A stretch of DNA of 64,000 nt from Allobosea sp. Tri-44. Its GTDB lineage: Bacteria; Pseudomonadota; Alphaproteobacteria; Rhizobiales; Beijerinckiaceae. The stretch spans positions 124,001 to 188,000 of the forward strand of contig NZ_NBDP01000019.1 of the NCBI RefSeq assembly GCF_004123845.1, read 5' to 3'. The notes beneath the pieces are model-generated. The model worked only from the letters and a program-made list of their open reading frames with translations. It searched no databases and had not been told where the DNA came from. The position numbers were made by a program, and so were the translations under genes. The stretch's first letter is position 1. Every line of letters starts with the position of its first letter. Below are positions 45,413-54,238 of the stretch, piece by piece.

Positions 45413-46458
45413 GCGGCGTCCTCCAGGCCCAGTGCCCGGCTATGGCCCGAGCCGGCGATTTCCATATGGCAGGCGGCGAGCCGCGCTCCGGCACCGGTCC
45501 GGGTCAGCGCCGGCTTGACCTTGGCGCAGACGGTCTGCGCCTGCGGGCAGCGCGGGTGGAAGCGGCAGCCCTCGGGCGGGTTGATCGGGTTCGGCGGATC
45601 GCCGGCGAGCGGGGCTTCCATCGTCCGGTTGTCCGGATCCATCGACGGCATCGCCGAGAGTAGCGCCCGCGTATAGGGATGGCGCGGATCGTCATAGAGC
45701 TCGTCGACCGGGCCGATCTCCACGACCTCGCCGAGATACATCACCATGACGCGGTCGCTGATGAAGCGGACGACGTTGAGGTCGTGCGAGATGAAGATGT
45801 AGGTCAGCCCGAATTCCTCGCGCAGGTCCATCAGCAGGTTGAGCACCTGCGCCTCGACCGATTTGTCGAGCGCCGAGACAGCTTCGTCGAGGATCACCAG
45901 CCGCGGGCCGAGCGCGAGCGCGCGGGCGATATTGACGCGCTGGCGCTGTCCGCCCGAAAGCTCGTGCGGATAGCGCGCCGCGAAACGGGCCGGATCGAGC
46001 CCGACGCGGGCAAGCAGGTCGCGGGCGCGCAGGATCGCCCCGGATTTCGGGACACCGTGCACGGTGGGACCGAAGGCGATCGAATCCTCGATGGTCAGCC
46101 GCGGATTGAGCGAAGCATAGCTGTCCTGGAAAACCATCTGCGCCTGGCGGCGGTATTCCTTCAGCGACAGCGCCGCGCTGCCGACCGCCTCGCCGTCGAA
46201 CAGCATCTCGCCCTTGTCCTGCAGGATGAGCTGCATGACGACGCGCGCCGTCGTCGACTTGCCGCAGCCGGATTCGCCGACGACGCCGAGCGTCTCGCCC
46301 TTCAGCACCTGGAAGTCGACGCCATCGACGGCGCGCACCACCGCGCCGCGCCCGAGCGGGAAATGCTTGGTCAGCGTGCGCGCCTCGAGCAGCGGCGTGC
46401 CGGCCCCGCCGCGGTCGCGCTCATGAGTCGGCATTTCCTGCGAGGTTTCAAGCGACAT
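45409..46458 (-). CDS. Dipeptide-type ABC importer ATPase (DppF-like)
   Basis: This 349-residue ATPase has Walker A GESGCGKST, signature LSGGQRQRV, Walker B LVILDEAVSALD (Ala in place of the more common Pro) and H-loop FISHDLNVVRF. The C-terminal region includes CRFHPRCPQAQTVC. The start is ATG 46458, 5 bp after the permease stop; a longer frame would overlap the permease. It acts as a heterodimer with the DppD-like ATPase. Confidence 0.92.
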   Translation of the reverse strand: MSLETSQEMPTHERDRGGAGTPLLEARTLTKHFPLGRGAVVRAVDGVDFQVLKGETLGVVGESGCGKSTTARVVMQLILQDKGEMLFDGEAVGSAALSLKEYRRQAQMVFQDSYASLNPRLTIEDSIAFGPTVHGVPKSGAILRARDLLARVGLDPARFAARYPHELSGGQRQRVNIARALALGPRLVILDEAVSALDKSVEAQVLNLLMDLREEFGLTYIFISHDLNVVRFISDRVMVMYLGEVVEIGPVDELYDDPRHPYTRALLSAMPSMDPDNRTMEAPLAGDPPNPINPPEGCRFHPRCPQAQTVCAKVKPALTRTGAGARLAACHMEIAGSGHSRALGLEDAA

Positions 46459-46463
46459 GCCGG

Positions 46464-47357
46464 TCAGCCCTTCACATCCATGGCCGAGCGCAGCCCGTCC
46501 GAGAGCAGGTTGAACGAGATCGAGGTGATGAAGATCGCAACGCCGGGCAGCGCCGCGACCCAGGGCTGGACATAGATCGCGGTGCGCAGCGTGTTCAGCA
46601 TCAGCCCCCATTCCGGCGTCGGCGGCTTGGTGCCGAGGCCGAGGAAGGACAGGCCAGAGGCCAGGATCATCGAGACCGAGATCAGGCTGGTGGCGTAAAC
46701 GAAGATCGGCCCCAGCACATTGCCGAGGACATGGACGCGGATGATCGTGCCCGGCCCCGCGCCGCTGGCCCGCGCGGCCTCGACATAGTCCATCGAGCGC
46801 ACCTGCGTCGTCACGCTCTCGGCGATGCGCGCGATCGGCGGGATGAAGACGATGGTGAGCGACAGCAGCGAGTTGAAGACGCCGGCGCCGAGCGCGCCCG
46901 ACAGGGCGATCGCCAGCAGCACCGAGGGGAAGGCGTAGAAGATGTCGACCGTGCGCATCGTGATGGTGTTGTACTTGCCGCCGAAGAAGCCGGCCGAGAC
47001 GCCGATCACCGAGCCGACGGCAAAGGCGATGAACACCGGCACCACGCCCATGAACAGCGACAGCCGGGCGCCGTGGATCAGGCGCGAGAGCATGTCGCGG
47101 CCGAGCTCGTCGGCGCCGAGCGGATAGCCGGGCGTGCCGATCGGCCGCAGGCGCCGGAGCATCGAGGAACGGGTCGGATCGGCCGGGGCGATATAGTCGG
47201 CGAAGACCGCCATCAGGATGATCGCCAGCACGACGAGGCCGGCGCCGACCGCGACCTTGTCGCGCTTGAAGCGTTTGAAGACGCCGGCCCAGTAGCCCGG
47301 CGAGCGCAGCGGCTGCGTGATCGCAACCGGGACCGCATCGGTGGTGACCGCGCTCAT
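46464..47357 (-). CDS. Dipeptide-type ABC permease (DppC-like)
   Basis: This 297-residue permease has six helices. It contains RFKRDKVAVGAGLVVLAIILM, the loop YPLGADELGRDMLSRLIHGAR, and the DppC-type end SGLSFLGLGTKPPTPEWGLML. The EAA-like region is MDYVEAARASGAGPGTIIRVHVLGN. ATG 47357 has GGAGG 7 bp upstream and lies one base after the DppB-like stop, so the pair is tightly coupled. Confidence 0.92.
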   Translation of the reverse strand: MSAVTTDAVPVAITQPLRSPGYWAGVFKRFKRDKVAVGAGLVVLAIILMAVFADYIAPADPTRSSMLRRLRPIGTPGYPLGADELGRDMLSRLIHGARLSLFMGVVPVFIAFAVGSVIGVSAGFFGGKYNTITMRTVDIFYAFPSVLLAIALSGALGAGVFNSLLSLTIVFIPPIARIAESVTTQVRSMDYVEAARASGAGPGTIIRVHVLGNVLGPIFVYATSLISVSMILASGLSFLGLGTKPPTPEWGLMLNTLRTAIYVQPWVAALPGVAIFITSISFNLLSDGLRSAMDVKG

Positions 47358-47358
47358 C

Positions 47359-48312
47359 TCAGCGCCTCCGGACACGGGGATCGAGCAACCCCTGGACGAT
47401 GTCGACCAGCACGTTGAGCCCGACGAAGAACATCGCCAGCACCAGGATCGTGCCTTGCAGCAAGGGCAGGTCGCGCTGGAAGATGGCGTTGCCGAGCAGG
47501 AAGCCGGTACCCGGCCACGAGAACACCGTCTCGATCAGGATCGAGCCGCCAAGCAGATAGCCGAGCTGCAGGCCCATCACGGCGAGCGCGGTCGGCGCCG
47601 CGTTCTTGACGACATGCCTGAACACGCCGAAATCCATCAGCCCCTTGGCGCGTAGCGCCGGGACGAATTCCTGGTTCAAAATGTCGGCGACGAGGGCGCG
47701 CACGGTGCGCGAGATGATGCCCATCGGGATCACCGACATGGTGACCGCCGGCAGGATCATGTGGCTGACATGCTCCCAATCCCATTTCCAGGCGGCCGAG
47801 CCGCCGGGCCCGGCGCCACCCGGCGGCAGCCAGCCGAGCTGCACCGAGAAGACGATGACCAGCACCATGCCGAGCCAATAATGCGGCACGCTGACGCCGA
47901 GCACCGCCAGCATCGAGGCGAACTTGTCGAGGAAGGAGCCGCGGAAATAGCCGGCGACGAAGCCGAAGAAGCAGCCGAGCACGAAGCCGATCACGGTGGC
48001 GAGGCAGGCGATCAGCAAGGTGTTGCCGACGGCGCGCCAGACCTCGGCGGCGACCGGCCGCCCGGTCGCGATCGAGGTCCCGAGATCGCCCTGCACCGCC
48101 TTCCACAGCCAGAGCCCGAACTGCACCGGCAGCGGCCGGTCGAAACCGTAGATCTTGCGCAGCTCATCCTGCATCTGCTGCGACGCGTCGGGCGGCAGCA
48201 CCGAGGTCAGCGGGTCGCCCGGCGCGATATGGACGAGCAGGAAGCAGAACACGCTGACGCCGAGCGCGACCGGGAGCACATAGAGGATGCGCTTGGCGAG
48301 ATAGATCAGCAT
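47359..48312 (-). CDS. Dipeptide-type ABC permease (DppB-like)
   Basis: This 317-residue permease begins IYLAKRILYVLPVALGVSVFCFLLVHIAPGDP, the standard DppB first helix and loop. IETVFSWPGTGFLLGNAIFQRD, just before the last helices, is the family signature. It is separated from the upstream binding-protein gene by 127 bp that carry a CGTCAT-type palindromic repeat. Confidence 0.92.
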   Translation of the reverse strand: MLIYLAKRILYVLPVALGVSVFCFLLVHIAPGDPLTSVLPPDASQQMQDELRKIYGFDRPLPVQFGLWLWKAVQGDLGTSIATGRPVAAEVWRAVGNTLLIACLATVIGFVLGCFFGFVAGYFRGSFLDKFASMLAVLGVSVPHYWLGMVLVIVFSVQLGWLPPGGAGPGGSAAWKWDWEHVSHMILPAVTMSVIPMGIISRTVRALVADILNQEFVPALRAKGLMDFGVFRHVVKNAAPTALAVMGLQLGYLLGGSILIETVFSWPGTGFLLGNAIFQRDLPLLQGTILVLAMFFVGLNVLVDIVQGLLDPRVRRR

Positions 48313-48334
48313 TGCGGTACCCTGACGCGCTCCA

Positions 48335-48411
48335 CGTCATGCTCGGGCTTGACCCGAGCATCTCCTGAAAGAGATTCTCGGGTCTGCGCTGCGCTTCGCC
48401 CGAGAATGACG
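48335..48411. repeat. Palindromic repeat between binding-protein and permease genes
   Basis: Outer arms CGTCATGCTCGGGC and GCCCGAGAATGACG match the copy after sdhB (4990-5095) almost base for base, but the middle is shorter by about 29 bp. It fills most of the 127-bp junction between the binding-protein gene and the DppB-like permease gene. Confidence 0.85.
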
Positions 48412-48439
48412 GCGGTTTCGGGCGCAGCCATGCCAGCCC

Positions 48440-50038
48440 TCACTTGTCCATCGAGATCGGCGAGAAGTCCTGGAACCAGTTCTGCGCCTGGACGAAGCCC
48501 TTGACCTTGGGCGAGAGCGCCCGCGGGTTGACGTCGTGCGTCACCATCAGGAAGAGCGCGTCGTCGACGTATTTCTCATGCGTCTTCTGCAGGATCTTCA
48601 GCTGCTCGGCCGAGTCGAAGGTGGTGCGGATCTGCGTGAAGAGCGCGTCCATCTCCGGATCGCAATACAGGCCCCAATTGGTGCCCGCCGGCGGCTTCAG
48701 ATCGCATTGCAGGTGCCGGATCAGCCCGGTGAAGGGGTCCTGGATGAAGTAGGTGTAGTTCATCCCCGTCGCCTTGCGCGAGGATTCATGGTTGGCGCCG
48801 GCGCGCCAGATATTGATCAGCGTGTTCCACTCGACCACTTCGAAATCGACCTTGATGCCGACCTCGGCGAGGTTCTGCTGCACGAACTCGTTCATCGGCA
48901 GCGGCTGCATCTGGCCCGAGCCCGAGGGTGCGATCAGGATGCGGGTTTGCAGCGGCTTTGCCGGTGAGTAGCCGGCCTCGGCGAGCAGCTTCTTGGCCTC
49001 GGCCTGGTCGAGCTTGAGCTTGAATTTCGGGTTGCCGAACCATTGATGACCGGGCGGATAGAAGCCCTCGGCCGGGATCATCATGCCGCCGAGCAGCTCC
49101 TTCAGCCCCTCGCGGTCGACGGCGAGATTGGCCGCCTTGCGCACGCGGATGTCGTTCCAGGGCGAGCCTTCGGCCCGCGACAGATGCCAGGTCCAGTTAT
49201 GTGGGTAGGCGTTGGTGATGATCTTGAAGCCGGCGCCCTTCAACGAGGGGATCAGGTCCGGTGACGGTGCCTCGATCCAGTCGACCTGTCCGCCCCGCAG
49301 CGCCGCGGCGCGGGCGTTGGCCTCCGGCAGCGGCAGCAGCACGAGCTTGTCGAGCTTCGGCACGCGCGCCTTGTCCCAGTAATCCTTGAACGGCGAGAGC
49401 TCGGCCCGCTCGCGCGGCTGGAAGGCGGTGAGCTGCCAGGGCCCGGTGCCGGACGGAGTCTTGGCGAAGGCCTCCCAGCTCTTGCCGAGCTTCTCCCATT
49501 GCGCCGGCGACGACATCATCACCCAGGCGAGCTGGTAAGGCAGCGTCGCGTCGGGCGCCTTCGTGGTGATCTCGACCTTGTATTTGTCGATCACCTTGTA
49601 GCCGGCGACGGCCGGAATGCGCGAGCGGCCTTGCGCCGCCTGACGCTGGTCGAACTGGGCCGCCTCGGTCTTGAGCAGCTTGTCGAGGTTCCAGACCACG
49701 GCCTCGGCGGTGAATTCCGAACCGTCATGGAACTTCACGCCCTCGCGCAGGACAAACGTCCATTTCGTCTTGTCGGCAGCGTCGACCGCCCAGCTGGTGG
49801 CAAGGCCTGGCATCAGGTCGGAAGCCTTGTCGGCCTTGCTCAAGTCCCAGTTGATCAGCGCGTCATAGACCGTATAGCCCATGAAGCGCATGCCCTCGCC
49901 GCCCTGGTCGGTCTGGCCGGTGGTCAGCGGGATGTCTGACGCCGTCATGCCGATGCGCAAGATGCCCTGGGCAAAAACCTGCTGCGAAAACAGCGCGACG
50001 CTGGCGGCGAGCGACAAAGCGAGAGCGGAGCGGATCAT
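48440..50038 (-). CDS. Family 5 extracellular solute-binding protein, paralogue 2
   Basis: This 532-residue periplasmic protein has a signal peptide (about 1-23, ending QQVFAQ). The mature start GILRIGMTASDIPLTTGQTD closely matches its neighbour's EKVLRIGMTAADIPRTHGQPD, so the two are tandem paralogues. Other shared blocks are WAVDAADKTKW and GSGQMQPLPMNEF. It is SBP_bac_5 and likely binds a small peptide or related solute. It is the nearest binding-protein gene to the permease pair at 46.4-48.3 kb. Confidence 0.9.
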   Translation of the reverse strand: MIRSALALSLAASVALFSQQVFAQGILRIGMTASDIPLTTGQTDQGGEGMRFMGYTVYDALINWDLSKADKASDLMPGLATSWAVDAADKTKWTFVLREGVKFHDGSEFTAEAVVWNLDKLLKTEAAQFDQRQAAQGRSRIPAVAGYKVIDKYKVEITTKAPDATLPYQLAWVMMSSPAQWEKLGKSWEAFAKTPSGTGPWQLTAFQPRERAELSPFKDYWDKARVPKLDKLVLLPLPEANARAAALRGGQVDWIEAPSPDLIPSLKGAGFKIITNAYPHNWTWHLSRAEGSPWNDIRVRKAANLAVDREGLKELLGGMMIPAEGFYPPGHQWFGNPKFKLKLDQAEAKKLLAEAGYSPAKPLQTRILIAPSGSGQMQPLPMNEFVQQNLAEVGIKVDFEVVEWNTLINIWRAGANHESSRKATGMNYTYFIQDPFTGLIRHLQCDLKPPAGTNWGLYCDPEMDALFTQIRTTFDSAEQLKILQKTHEKYVDDALFLMVTHDVNPRALSPKVKGFVQAQNWFQDFSPISMDK

Positions 50039-50118
50039 CGGCGACCTTTGATCTGGACGTGTTCTGAAATCGGCTGAGCAAGCGCCGTGCCATATGGTTG
50101 AGGGCGCCGGAGCCGCGC

Positions 50119-50211
50119 CGTCATGCTCGCCCTCGTGGCGAGCATCCACGTCTTGAACGCCGCCCTTGAGCAGGACGGACGTGGATGGTCGGGACGAGCC
50201 CGACCATGACG
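50119..50211. repeat. Nested palindromic repeat between two binding-protein genes
   Basis: CGTCATGCTCGCC pairs with GGCGAGCAT. ATCCACGTC (after it) pairs with GACGTGGAT. The end GGTCGGG-N4-CCCGACC is followed by ATGACG, which closes on the outer CGTCAT. Three nested or adjacent stems are therefore possible. It lies between the two paralogous binding-protein genes. Confidence 0.75.
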
Positions 50212-50245
50212 ACAATGGCTCGGTTCGGCGCGGAGACCGCTGTCG

Positions 50246-51898
50246 TCACTCCATCGACATCGGCGCGAGGTCGATGAACCAGCTCTTCGGCTGGACCACG
50301 CCCTTGACCTTGGCCGAGAGCGCGCGCGGCCCGACATCATGCGCCACCCAGACGAAGGGTGCCTCCTCGACGATGCGCGCATGGAGCTTGGCCAGCGCCG
50401 CGTCGCGGGCGGTGCCGTCGAAGGAGGTGCGGGCGTCGGCGATCAGCTTGTCGAACTCGTCATTGCCGAAATAGCCCCAGTTGTTGGAGACCGGCGGGAA
50501 GGTCTTGGTCGAGACGAAGCGGACCATGGCGAAGAACGGGTCCATCGCCGCATAGGTAACGTTGGTCGCGTTCGCGCCGCGGGCATTGGCGTGCTTGGCG
50601 CCCTCGCGCCAGTTGGTGAAGACCGCGTTCCATTCGCCGACCTCGAGCGCGACGTCGAAATAGCAGTCCTTCAGCGCCTGCTGCATGAACTCGTTCATCG
50701 GCAGCGGCTGCATCTGGCCCGAGCCCGAGGCCGAGGTCAGCACCTTGACCTTCGCCGGCTTGGACGCCGAGAAGCCGGCTTCGCTCATCAGCTTCTTGGC
50801 GGCGTCGAGGTCGTATTTGATTTCGAACTTGGGATTGCCCCACCAGGGATGGCCGGGCGGCACCGTGCCCTTCGGCACCTCCATCAGCCCGCCGAGCAGG
50901 GTCTTCAGCTCCTCGCGGTTGACGCAGAGATTGGCGGCGTGGCGCACCTTCTTGTCGAGCCAGACCGAGCCTTCGGCGAAGGAGAGTTGCCAGGGCCAGA
51001 CATGCGGCTGGGCGTTGGTGTAGACGGAAAAGCCCCGGCTCTTGATCTGCGGCACGGCGTCGGGCGCCGGCGATTCGATCCAGTCGACCTGGCCGGAGAG
51101 CAGTGCGGCGGTGCGGGCATTCGCCTCCGGCAGCGGCAAAAGCACGACGCGGTCGATCTTCGGCACCCGCTTGGGGTCCCAGTAACTCTTGTTGGCGACC
51201 ATCTCGAAGCGCTCGCGCGGCGAGAGCTTGACGCCCTTGAACGGCCCCGTGCCGGAGGGATCGCCGGCGAAAGCGGCCCAGGCCTGCTTGGCGCGCTCGG
51301 CCGGTTCGGTGACCGAGGCCGGCACCGCCGCCAGCTTGGCGGCCCAATGCGCCGGCGACGCCATGAACAGGTTGGTCAGGTTGATCGGCAGGAAGGCGTC
51401 CGGCTCGGAGGTCGTCAGCTCGACCGTCAACGGATCGACGGCCTTGGCCGCCCTGAGGGTCGGCATGCGCGAGACGGTGACGCCGATCTGGTCGGGCGCG
51501 AACTGAACTGCCTCTTTATTGAGCACCTTGTCGACATTCCAGACGACGGCGGCGGCATCGAAGGCCGAGCCATCCTGGAATTTCACGCCGGGCCGCAGCT
51601 TGAACACCCATTTCGTCTTGTCGGCGGCGTCGACCGCCCATTCGGTGGCCAGCCCGGGAATGACCACGCTCGCCTTCTCGGCGGAGGACAGATCCCAGTT
51701 CGTCAGCCCGTCATACATCGGGATGCCGGTGAAGCGATTGCCCTCGAAGCCTTGGTCGGGCTGGCCATGGGTGCGCGGGATATCCGCGGCCGTCATGCCG
51801 ATGCGCAGTACTTTCTCCTGTGCGAGAGAGGCGCCCGCGAGCGTGGTTGAGAAGGCGAGCGCCAGCATGACGGCGCGCGTGATGGATTTGGACGACAT
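50246..51898 (-). CDS. Family 5 extracellular solute-binding protein, paralogue 1
   Basis: This 550-residue periplasmic protein has a signal peptide (about 1-26, ending GASLAQ). It carries the SBP_bac_5 blocks KLRPGVKFQDGSAF and GQVDWIESPAPDAVPQ. It is clearly related along its length to the next protein downstream (532 residues). Divergence in the middle suggests different but related ligands. It starts after a 327-bp gap that follows the second permease pair. Confidence 0.9.
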   Translation of the reverse strand: MSSKSITRAVMLALAFSTTLAGASLAQEKVLRIGMTAADIPRTHGQPDQGFEGNRFTGIPMYDGLTNWDLSSAEKASVVIPGLATEWAVDAADKTKWVFKLRPGVKFQDGSAFDAAAVVWNVDKVLNKEAVQFAPDQIGVTVSRMPTLRAAKAVDPLTVELTTSEPDAFLPINLTNLFMASPAHWAAKLAAVPASVTEPAERAKQAWAAFAGDPSGTGPFKGVKLSPRERFEMVANKSYWDPKRVPKIDRVVLLPLPEANARTAALLSGQVDWIESPAPDAVPQIKSRGFSVYTNAQPHVWPWQLSFAEGSVWLDKKVRHAANLCVNREELKTLLGGLMEVPKGTVPPGHPWWGNPKFEIKYDLDAAKKLMSEAGFSASKPAKVKVLTSASGSGQMQPLPMNEFMQQALKDCYFDVALEVGEWNAVFTNWREGAKHANARGANATNVTYAAMDPFFAMVRFVSTKTFPPVSNNWGYFGNDEFDKLIADARTSFDGTARDAALAKLHARIVEEAPFVWVAHDVGPRALSAKVKGVVQPKSWFIDLAPMSME

Positions 51899-52225
51899 GA
51901 CGGTGCTCCCCTCGAGGCCCGGCGTTGGTTCGCGCGGATCGATGGGGAGCTAGCAACGGGCGTGCCATTACGCCCGACTGGCCGCCACAAGCGAAGCGAG
52001 AGGCGTTAGCCGCAGCTGTTCACTCATTATTTTCGATTCCGGCCACGGGCACCTCATGCGGCTGGCGGCCAAGCCGCCCACGCCCGGTCCCATTTGGGTA
52101 TTCGACCTTCCAGAACCCCTTTTCATCGATGCGCGGCAAGTGCTGCCGGTCTCAAGGCAGATTCCGACGCAGCAGAGCTGTGCAATGCCGGGCCGTGGGC
52201 CCGGCATAATCGCTGTCCCGCCCCT
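51899..52225. other. 327-bp gap between binding-protein and permease genes, with a hairpin
   Basis: No gene is visible. A perfect hairpin occurs at 52185-52207: ATGCCGGGCC pairs with GGCCCGGCAT around a GTG loop. It lies about 18 bp after the leftward permease stop. No T-run follows. The rest probably carries the promoter of the binding-protein gene at 51898, but I see no clear -35/-10 pair. Confidence 0.6.
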
Positions 52226-53167
52226 TCAGATCACGCGACGCGGGTCGAGCGCATCGCGCAGGCCGTCGCCGATGAAGTTGATCGACAGCACGGTCAGGAA
52301 GATCGCAGCGCCCGGGAAGAGCGCCCAGTGCGGCGCGGTATCGAGATGGTCCTTGGCGTCGAAGAGCAGGCGCCCCCAGGTCGGGATATCCGGCGGGAAG
52401 CCGAGGCCGAGGAAGGACAGTGTCGATTCCGCGATGATTGCCGAGGAGACCTCGATCGTCGAGGCGACGATGACCGGGCCGACCGCGTTGGGTAGGATAT
52501 GGCGCGTCATCTGGCGGAGTTTGGTGGCACCCTGGGCCTTGGCGGCCTCGACGAATTCCTTCTCGCGCAACGACAGGAACTGCGCCCGCACCAGCCGGGC
52601 GACCGGCATCCAGCGCAGGCCGCCGATGACGACGACGATCAGGATGAAGACGCCGCCCTCGACGCCGAAGACCGCCTTCAGCTGCTCGCGGAACAGGTAG
52701 ATGATCAGCAGCAGGAGCGGCAGTTGCGGCAGCGACAGGAACAGGTCCGTCACCCACATCAGCGCCGGGTCGGCGAACTTGCGTGACATGCCGGCCGAGG
52801 CGCCGATCACGACGCCGACAATGGTCGCGACCACCATCGCGGCGAGGCCGACGGCGAGCGAGATGCGCCCGCCATACATCATCCGCGCCAGGATATCCTG
52901 ACCGAGATCGTCGGTGCCCAGGGGGTGCGCCCAGGACGGGCCCTGCAGCTGCGCCGAGAAGTCGATGTCGTTGATCGGCACCGGCCACAGCCAGGGGCCG
53001 ACGACGACGCCGAAGATCAGCATAGCGAGGATGACCGCGCTGGCCATGGCGAGTCGATGGCGGCGGAAGCGCCGCCAGGTTTCGCGGCCGGGCGAGACCG
53101 ATACGCTTGCCGCGATCACGGCCGCAGCCGGATCAACGGAAGGAGATGCGAGGGTCGAGCCAGCCAT
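52226..53167 (-). CDS. Dipeptide-type ABC permease (DppC-like), second set
   Basis: This 313-residue permease has a long N-terminal cytoplasmic tail, then FRRHRLAMASAVILAMLIFGVVVGP. The DppC loop HPLGTDDLGQDILARMMYGGR and the end STLSFLGLGFPPDIPTWGRLL are clear. The EAA-like loop is EKEFVEAAKAQGATKLRQMTRHILPN. I set the start at ATG 53167, overlapping the DppB-like gene by 35 bp; no good ribosome site is visible, so the start is uncertain. Confidence 0.88.
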   Translation of the reverse strand: MAGSTLASPSVDPAAAVIAASVSVSPGRETWRRFRRHRLAMASAVILAMLIFGVVVGPWLWPVPINDIDFSAQLQGPSWAHPLGTDDLGQDILARMMYGGRISLAVGLAAMVVATIVGVVIGASAGMSRKFADPALMWVTDLFLSLPQLPLLLLIIYLFREQLKAVFGVEGGVFILIVVVIGGLRWMPVARLVRAQFLSLREKEFVEAAKAQGATKLRQMTRHILPNAVGPVIVASTIEVSSAIIAESTLSFLGLGFPPDIPTWGRLLFDAKDHLDTAPHWALFPGAAIFLTVLSINFIGDGLRDALDPRRVI

Positions 53168-54092
53168 AGAGCAAATCCGCAATGAGGTTGAAGAGGACGA
53201 CCAGGCAGGCGAAGACGAAGGTGACGGCCATGATCACGGGCGTGTCGTTGGCGAGGATCGCATCGATCAGCAGCGAGCCGATGCCAGGAATCCGGAAGAT
53301 CTGCTCGGTGACGATGGCGCCGCCGAATACCGCCGGCATCTGCAGGGCGACCAGGGTCACCACCGGGATCAGCGCATTACGGGTGATGTGCCGCAGTGTG
53401 ACGGTCTTCTCGCCGAGTCCCTTGGCGCGCGCCGTGGTGACGTAATCGAGCCGGATCACGTCGAGCACGGCCGAGCGAACGTAGCGGGTATAGGACGCTG
53501 CCTGGAACAGGCCGAGCACGGTGATCGGCATGATCGCCTGGCGGAACATCTCCCAATACCAGCGCCAGCCGGTGGCGGCGAGGTCGGAGCGGTAGACGAA
53601 GGGGAACCAGTCGAGCTTGATCGAGAACAGCAGGATCAGCAGCAGGCCGGTGAAGAAGGTCGGCAGCGAGAAGCCGACGAAGGCGAGCGTGTTGGCGATC
53701 TGGTCGAAGACCGAATAAGGCCGCGTCGCCGCGTAGATCCCGACCGGCAGCGCTATGCACAGCGCCAGGATCTGCGAGGTGCCGACGACGAAGAGGGTGG
53801 TCGGCACACGCTGCAGAATGAGGTCGTCGACATTGATGCGGCTGGCGAAGGAGAAGCCCCAATCGCCCTGCGCCATCGCCGACAGCCAGCGCAGATAGCG
53901 CACCATGACCGGGTCGTTGAGGCCGAAGCTGGCGCGCAGAGCCTCGCGCACCTCGGGCGGGACGTTGGGGTTCGTCGCCATCTCCGAGAACGGATCGCCC
54001 GGGGCCAGCGCCAGGACAGTGAACAGGATCAGGCTGATGCCGAGCAGGCTCGGAATGGCGATCAGCAATCGCCGCAGAAGATAGGTCGCCAT
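53133..54092 (-). CDS. Dipeptide-type ABC permease (DppB-like), second set
   Basis: This 319-residue permease begins ATYLLRRLLIAIPSLLGISLILFTVLALAPGDPF and has the DppB signature TEQIFRIPGIGSLLIDAILAND near the end. The EAA-like region is RAKGLGEKTVTLRHITRNALIPV. It follows the Tat-type binding-protein gene after a 146-bp gap with a 13-bp-stem hairpin. No ATPase gene accompanies this permease pair. Confidence 0.92.
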   Translation of the reverse strand: MATYLLRRLLIAIPSLLGISLILFTVLALAPGDPFSEMATNPNVPPEVREALRASFGLNDPVMVRYLRWLSAMAQGDWGFSFASRINVDDLILQRVPTTLFVVGTSQILALCIALPVGIYAATRPYSVFDQIANTLAFVGFSLPTFFTGLLLILLFSIKLDWFPFVYRSDLAATGWRWYWEMFRQAIMPITVLGLFQAASYTRYVRSAVLDVIRLDYVTTARAKGLGEKTVTLRHITRNALIPVVTLVALQMPAVFGGAIVTEQIFRIPGIGSLLIDAILANDTPVIMAVTFVFACLVVLFNLIADLLYGWLDPRISFR

Positions 54093-54193
54093 CTAGGATT
54101 CCCGTGAAGCGGGGTGTCGCTGGAGCAAGCCACGCGGGCCGATGGCGATGAGACACCACCGGGCCGGTCGGCTCGAGCGGAAGCGGCAGAGGG

Positions 54194-54227
54194 CCGCTCG
54201 CGGACGGTATCGATCGTCCGCGAGCGG
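54194..54227. repeat. Strong stem-loop between binding-protein and permease genes
   Basis: CCGCTCGCGGACG (54194-54206) pairs perfectly with CGTCCGCGAGCGG (54215-54227) around an 8-base loop. It begins 12 bp after the binding-protein stop. On the minus strand no T-run follows, so it is a probable mRNA 3'-end stabiliser or partial attenuator. Confidence 0.8.
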
Positions 54228-54238
54228 TTTAGCCGGCG

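Noticed and set aside
54194..54227. Reading the hairpin as a rho-independent terminator
   Set aside because: On the transcribed (minus) strand no T-run follows the stem; a stabiliser or attenuator role fits better.
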